From NCBI GenBank assembly GCA_019421525.1, contig JAHZFC010000105.1, positions 1-7,825 on the forward strand: a stretch of 7,825 nucleotides of DNA, written 5' to 3'. Shown one piece after another: positions 4,716 through 7,825 of the stretch (position 1 is its first letter; every line of letters begins with the position of its first letter). The DNA is from Clostridiales bacterium (GTDB lineage: Bacteria > Bacillota > Clostridia > Oscillospirales > Oscillospiraceae). A program made the position numbers and the translations under genes. Below the pieces are notes generated by a model. The model was not told the DNA's origin, made no database searches, and was given only the letters and a program-made list of their open reading frames with translations.

Positions 4716-6086
4716 ATGGCAAAACAAAAGCCCCGCACCCTGTCCGGCTTCATGGAGCTGCTGCCGGAACAGCAGGTGCAATTCGACCGCATGATGGAGC
4801 TGCTTCGCCGCTCCTACTCCCTCTACGGCTTCACTCCCCTGGACACCCCCATCATCGAGGCCAGCGAGGTGCTGCTGGCCAAGGGCGGCGGCGAGACGGA
4901 AAAGCAGATCTACCGCTTCACCAAGGGGGACGCGGACCTGGCCCTCCGCTTCGACCTCACCGTCCCCCTGGCCAAGTATGTGGCGCTGCACTACGCTGAC
5001 CTCTCCTTCCCCTTCCGCCGGTTCCAGATCGGCAAGGTCTACCGGGGGGAGCGGGCCCAGCGGGGCCGGTTCCGGGAGTTCTACCAGGCGGACATCGACG
5101 TGATCGGCGACGGCAAGCTGGACATCGTCAACGAGGCGGAGATCCCCGCCATCATCTACAAGACCTTCACCGCCCTGGGCCTGGAGCGGTTCCAGATCCG
5201 GGTGAATGACCGGAAGATCCTGAACGGCTTCTACGCCATGCTGGGCCTGACCGACCAGGCCCCCGACATCATGCGCACGGTGGACAAGCTGGACAAGATC
5301 GGTCCGGACAAAGTCCGTGAGCTGCTGGTGGGTGAGGACATCGGGCTGACCGGCGAGGCCGCCGGGGAGATCCTGAGCTTCATCGCCATCAAGGGCAGCA
5401 ACCAGGAGGTGCTGACCGCCCTGGAGGGATACCGGGGCCGGAACGAGCTCTTCGACCAGGGGCTGGACGAGCTGACCACCGTGGTGAAGTACCTGGCCGC
5501 CTTCGGGGTGCCTGAGGACCACTTCGCCGTGGACCTGACCATCGCCCGTGGTCTGGATTACTACACCGGCACTGTCTACGAGACCGCCATGCTGGACCAC
5601 CCGGAGATCGGTTCCATCTGTTCCGGGGGCCGATACGATAACTTATCGGAATATTATACGGATAAACAACTCCCAGGCGTGGGCATCTCCATCGGCCTGA
5701 CCCGCCTGTTCTACGTACTCAGTGAGCAGGGCATGCTGAACGGGGACATGAACACAGCCCCCGCTGACGCCCTCATCCTCCCCATGACCGACGACCTGTC
5801 CCCCGCCATCTCCTTTGCCTCCCAGCTGCGCCAGGCGGGCGTGCGGGCCCAGCTGTACACCGAGCAGAAAAAGTTCAAGCAGAAGATGAGCTACGCCGAC
5901 AAGACCGGCATACCCTATGTGGTGTTCCTGGGAGAGGATGAGATCGCCAGGGGCGTGGTGTCCGTCAAGGACATGGCCTCTGGCCAGCAGCAGACCCTGC
6001 CCCAGGAGCAGGCCATCGCCCTTATCCAGTCCGGCATCGCCACACGGGCCAACGCCGCCCCCATCCGGGAGCAGGAGCGGAGCTGA
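4716..6086 (+). CDS. hisS: Histidyl-tRNA synthetase
   Basis: Charges tRNA-His with histidine in the cytoplasm; class II, homodimer. The 456 residues show the whole enzyme: catalytic core from about 10, ALRFDLTVPLAKYVA (76-90), motif 2 YRGERAQRGRFREFYQADID (109-128), the insertion domain (about 180-245), the His-specific ARGLDYYTGTVYE (277-289), CSGGRYDNL (302-310), motif 3 GVGISIGLTRLF (321-332), and the anticodon-binding domain (about 350-441) ending shortly before an unconserved polar tail. It fits the RGERAQRGRFREFYQ subtype rather than the E. coli YRYERPQAGR type. ATG is eight bases after AAGGAG. It sits downstream of the GNAT gene and the T-box leader, which probably controls it. That leader reads Asp, not His; hisS is often paired with aspS in Firmicutes, but aspS is not in this window. 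Confidence 0.97.
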   Translation: MAKQKPRTLSGFMELLPEQQVQFDRMMELLRRSYSLYGFTPLDTPIIEASEVLLAKGGGETEKQIYRFTKGDADLALRFDLTVPLAKYVALHYADLSFPFRRFQIGKVYRGERAQRGRFREFYQADIDVIGDGKLDIVNEAEIPAIIYKTFTALGLERFQIRVNDRKILNGFYAMLGLTDQAPDIMRTVDKLDKIGPDKVRELLVGEDIGLTGEAAGEILSFIAIKGSNQEVLTALEGYRGRNELFDQGLDELTTVVKYLAAFGVPEDHFAVDLTIARGLDYYTGTVYETAMLDHPEIGSICSGGRYDNLSEYYTDKQLPGVGISIGLTRLFYVLSEQGMLNGDMNTAPADALILPMTDDLSPAISFASQLRQAGVRAQLYTEQKKFKQKMSYADKTGIPYVVFLGEDEIARGVVSVKDMASGQQQTLPQEQAIALIQSGIATRANAAPIREQERS

Positions 6087-6149
6087 CCTCCTCTCTCCTG
6101 CCTCCCCAAGCCCGCCCTCGCAACCTGTCGATCTTCATTCTATAAAGGA

Positions 6150-6246
6150 GGGTCCTTGTCATGACCAAGAAAAAGCGCGTCACCCTGATCGTTATCTTAG
6201 TCCTTGCCCTCGCCGCCGTCATCTTCTGCCTGTGGTACACCCGGCC
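6150..6246 (+). repeat. Direct repeat, copy 1: ribosome site plus start of paralogue A
   Basis: The coding start 6161-6246 aligns without gaps to 6737-6822 (offset 576). The first 33 bases and the last 23 bases are identical, and the middle 30 have eight mismatches (78 of 86 identical). The ribosome site just upstream is also alike. After 6246 similarity drops sharply. Confidence 0.85.
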
Positions 6247-6697
6247 GGTGACGATCGCCCAGCTCGCTTCCCTGCCGGAGCAGGAATCCCCATACTATGA
6301 TGTCTACATCAGGCTATTCCATCAAGCAGGCGATTTTTTCCCGCTAAAGACAGAGGAAAGGTCCCTCTCCCTGGCCGAGGGCGACCCGCTCTATGAGGAA
6401 TTTCAGGAAATACTGTCCAACATCCGCATCCGCCGGACCATCTCCGGTGTACTTGAGGAGCTGATCGACCCATCGATCACTGGCGTCCCAGTGGAGGATG
6501 GGGATACCTCCTGGATCATCTACATAAACGAGTACTCCTTCGCCCTGCAATGCCACGTCGGCCAATTCACCTACCGCAATGCCAGCACCAGAAACTATCT
6601 GGACTGCACCGTGGAGGGCGGAGAATTCGTAGCGGAGCGGATGAGTGATTTTCTGGCCGAGCACGGCACAGAGATCGAAACTACCATCATAGATTAA
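6161..6697 (+). CDS. Single-pass membrane protein of unknown function, paralogue A
   Basis: I do not recognise a family. The 178 residues begin with MTKKKRV and a hydrophobic helix (about 8-25, ending in FCLWYTRP), giving a signal-anchor with the short end in the cytoplasm and a roughly 150-residue domain outside. The Cys22 context (VIFC) does not fit a lipobox. The outer domain is acidic and mixed alpha/beta; SLSLAEGDPLYEEFQEILSNIRIRRTISGVL (68-98) parallels a segment of the next gene, which points to shared descent. Two Cys (131 and 146) could form a disulphide. AAAGGAGGG precedes the ATG by eight bases. The gene is 74 bases after hisS with no terminator seen. The C-terminal two thirds uses less GC-biased codons than the housekeeping genes. 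Confidence 0.75.
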   Translation: MTKKKRVTLIVILVLALAAVIFCLWYTRPVTIAQLASLPEQESPYYDVYIRLFHQAGDFFPLKTEERSLSLAEGDPLYEEFQEILSNIRIRRTISGVLEELIDPSITGVPVEDGDTSWIIYINEYSFALQCHVGQFTYRNASTRNYLDCTVEGGEFVAERMSDFLAEHGTEIETTIID

Positions 6698-6725
6698 ATA
6701 ATTTCAATCAGAATATCGTCAAAGG

Positions 6726-6822
6726 AGGCACTTGTCATGACCAAGAAAAAGCGCGTCACCCTGATCGTTGTCGTGGCCCTTGTCCTCGCCGCCGCTAGCT
6801 TCTGCCTGTGGTACACCCGGCC
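6726..6822 (+). repeat. Direct repeat, copy 2: ribosome site plus start of paralogue B
   Basis: Partner of the copy at the start of paralogue A; identical blocks 6737-6769 and 6800-6822. Confidence 0.85.
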
Positions 6823-7264
6823 CCTAACCCTTGATCAGCTCTCAGCAGGAACAGAAATTACTTCCTGTCAGCGATTGGTCGTAACCGCCAGCCAACAAAG
6901 CGGCTCCTCTGACAGCGAACTGTATAACCTGACCCTCACCCCGGAGGACCCCGCCTTTGACCAGCTGCTGTCCCTTTTTGAAGCGCAGACCTACCGCCGC
7001 GCCCTGGGAAACCTGCTGTCCCTGGGAAACCACAGCTGGTCTGATCCGCTCGATCCGGGGGACTTTCGCTGGAATATCACGCTGGAAACTTTTGATTCTG
7101 CGGAGGAAAATGGAGATCAAGCTGTTGTGCTTGAATTTTACAATTTCTACGGACAGTTGGAAATTGGCGTTTCGGATCATATCTGGCAGGCCACTGTCCC
7201 GGACCAGGACCAGTGGCTGTCCGATGTCATGGAGATCATCCGGCAGTTCCCGGCGGAGGGGTGA
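6737..7264 (+). CDS. Single-pass membrane protein of unknown function, paralogue B
   Basis: A tandem paralogue of the preceding gene with 175 residues. The first 11 residues MTKKKRVTLIV are identical, and FCLWYTRP at the end of the membrane helix (about 8-25) is identical too. The outer domain is much diverged, sharing mainly the NLTLTPEDPAFDQLLSLFEAQTYRRALGNLL segment (64-94) with its L.L...DP......RR....L pattern. Downstream it has two predicted strand regions (RWNITLETF, AVVLEFYNFYGQLEIGV) and a C-terminal helix WLSDVMEIIRQF. AAAGGAGG precedes the ATG by eight bases; the gap from the previous gene is 39 bases, so cotranscription is likely. No catalytic signature is seen. The stop is immediately followed by a hairpin and a palindrome-rich stretch. 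Confidence 0.75.
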   Translation: MTKKKRVTLIVVVALVLAAASFCLWYTRPLTLDQLSAGTEITSCQRLVVTASQQSGSSDSELYNLTLTPEDPAFDQLLSLFEAQTYRRALGNLLSLGNHSWSDPLDPGDFRWNITLETFDSAEENGDQAVVLEFYNFYGQLEIGVSDHIWQATVPDQDQWLSDVMEIIRQFPAEG

Positions 7265-7812
7265 TGGAGGAACTGCGTCCTTGGGACGTATCCTCCAAAA
7301 CCATTTCTTTTGTATGCGCCAAAAGAAACGGTCTGCAAGGTTTCGCCTTGCGGCGACCTACTTTTCGCTCGTGCGAAAAGTAGGCAAAAGCACGCCGGGG
7401 GTTTGGCGCGAGTGACCTTCAGCCCCTCGTCCTCGCAAAGTCCACTTCACTTCGTTTCCGCCTAACGGCGAAAACTTCGTCCGTTCCCTTGCTCGTCCTC
7501 TCCCCACAAAGGCCGCTGGGCCTTTGCGGGGGCCCCAGACTAGGGGCTTCGGTCAAAAGCGCCTGCACCCCCGGACCCCCGTTTTTACGGGAGCGCAGGA
7601 TAGGATCGTGCACCGTCCTCTTTCCGGCGTTGAGGTAAGCCGACACTTTCTACTCCCTGTTTCCGCTTCCGCTCCATTGGAAGTTGTAGAAACTTACCGG
7701 GTCCCTCGATACACGCCTGCTCACAGCAGGGGCCGAACCAGGCGCTCTATCGTAGGCCGCAGGCAGTGCTAAGGGGTCCCCGCCGAAGCCCAGCGAAGCG
7801 GGTTCGGTGGGG
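7265..7812. repeat. Palindrome-rich intergenic stretch, possible interspersed element
   Basis: About 550 bases without a credible gene. It holds a chain of hairpins: GGAGGA/TCCTCC enclosing CGTCC/GGACG (7266-7296); TTTCTTTTG/CAAAAGAAA (7304-7312/7320-7328); GCAAGG/CCTTGC (7335-7340/7346-7351); a perfect 12-bp CCTACTTTTCGC/GCGAAAAGTAGG (7357-7368/7373-7384); CGCC/GGCG (7459-7470); CCCC-CAAAGGCC/GGCCTTTG-GGGG (7502-7531, one A-C mismatch); GCCCC/GGGGC (7532-7547); GGTAAG and TTTCTAC with GTAGAAACTTACC (7634-7698); CCTGCT/AGCAGG (7716-7730). The dense symmetry and lack of coding signal suggest an interspersed repeat or a structured RNA; neither tRNA nor a known riboswitch is recognised. Confidence 0.5.
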
Positions 7813-7813
7813 A
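7777..7813 (+). promoter_or_regulatory. Strong hairpin just before the ribosome site of the next gene
   Basis: CCCCGCCGAA pairs with TTCGGTGGGG (one G-U) and the stem continues inward with GCCC/GGGT around an eight-base purine-rich loop. It ends directly before AAAGGAGG, the ribosome site of a gene whose start lies beyond the window. There is no T-run, so it is not a terminator; it may shape translation or mRNA stability. Confidence 0.45.
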
Positions 7814-7825
7814 AAGGAGGAGCAA
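7813..7825 (+). promoter_or_regulatory. Ribosome binding site of a gene starting outside the window
   Basis: AAAGGAGG near the right edge is a near-perfect Shine-Dalgarno followed by five spacer bases, as before several genes here. A start codon at or just after the edge is expected. Confidence 0.55.

Noticed and set aside
4176..5600. 474-residue open frame on the minus strand
   Set aside because: It is antisense to the GNAT gene and hisS, rich in H, Q, G and V as is typical of the complement of GC-rich genes, and has no recognisable domain.
7266..7296. Rho-independent terminator after paralogue B
   Set aside because: The stem is strong but followed by CAAAACC rather than a T-run, on either strand.
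7335..7400. CRISPR array or attachment site in the palindromic stretch
   Set aside because: The repeats are inverted, not regularly spaced direct repeats, and no integrase, cas gene or tRNA is nearby.
7524..7772. 82-residue plus-strand frame and a 75-residue minus-strand frame (7419-7646)
   Set aside because: Neither has a ribosome site or protein-like composition; both run through palindromes in a non-coding stretch.

Overview
The window reads as a high-GC Clostridia chromosome, most like an Oscillospiraceae gut anaerobe of the Flavonifractor/Pseudoflavonifractor type. This is an inference from third-position GC richness, Firmicutes-style AGGAGG ribosome sites, a T-box leader and the protein flavour; no 16S or marker search was possible. 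Every gene I can support lies on the + strand.

Layout. 1-507 is the 3' end of a seryl-tRNA synthetase gene. 593-2430 holds mscL (mechanosensitive channel), a small exported or anchored protein of unknown function, a three-helix membrane protein of unknown function, and rsmG (16S rRNA G527 methyltransferase); the last three are tightly spaced. A U-tract hairpin follows rsmG. A textbook extended -10 promoter then drives a MinD/ParA-type ATPase gene and a methylglyoxal-synthase-like gene. In Clostridia minD and mgsA often sit in one mre-min-rodA-mgsA cluster (from memory), so this pair may derive from such a block. The MinD-like protein ends before the usual membrane-targeting helix. The MgsA-like protein has Ser where the family has its catalytic Asp.

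3773-4202 has no gene but holds a complete T-box leader: Stem I with an S-turn/specifier loop, Stem III, the T-box sequence, an antiterminator and a competing terminator. The specifier reads GAC (Asp), and the base expected to pair with the tRNA discriminator is C, which fits G73 of tRNA-Asp rather than C73 of tRNA-His. The genes behind it are a GNAT acetyltransferase (TTG start) and hisS, so an Asp-sensing leader precedes a His enzyme. aspS is a common partner of hisS and may lie beyond the window. The apex of Stem I carries an extra, almost fully self-paired arm of about 127 nt; without it Stem I would have the normal length of about 93 nt.

After hisS come two tandem paralogues encoding single-pass membrane proteins. 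Their first 86 coding nucleotides are about 91% identical, whereas the rest has diverged strongly. 7265-7812 has no credible gene and is packed with perfect or near-perfect palindromes; it looks like an interspersed structured repeat. The window ends on a ribosome binding site for a gene that starts just outside.

The most rewarding items are the Stem I insertion in the T-box, the Asp-leader/hisS mismatch, the MinD-like/MgsA-like pair with altered key residues, and the conserved-head/divergent-tail gene pair.
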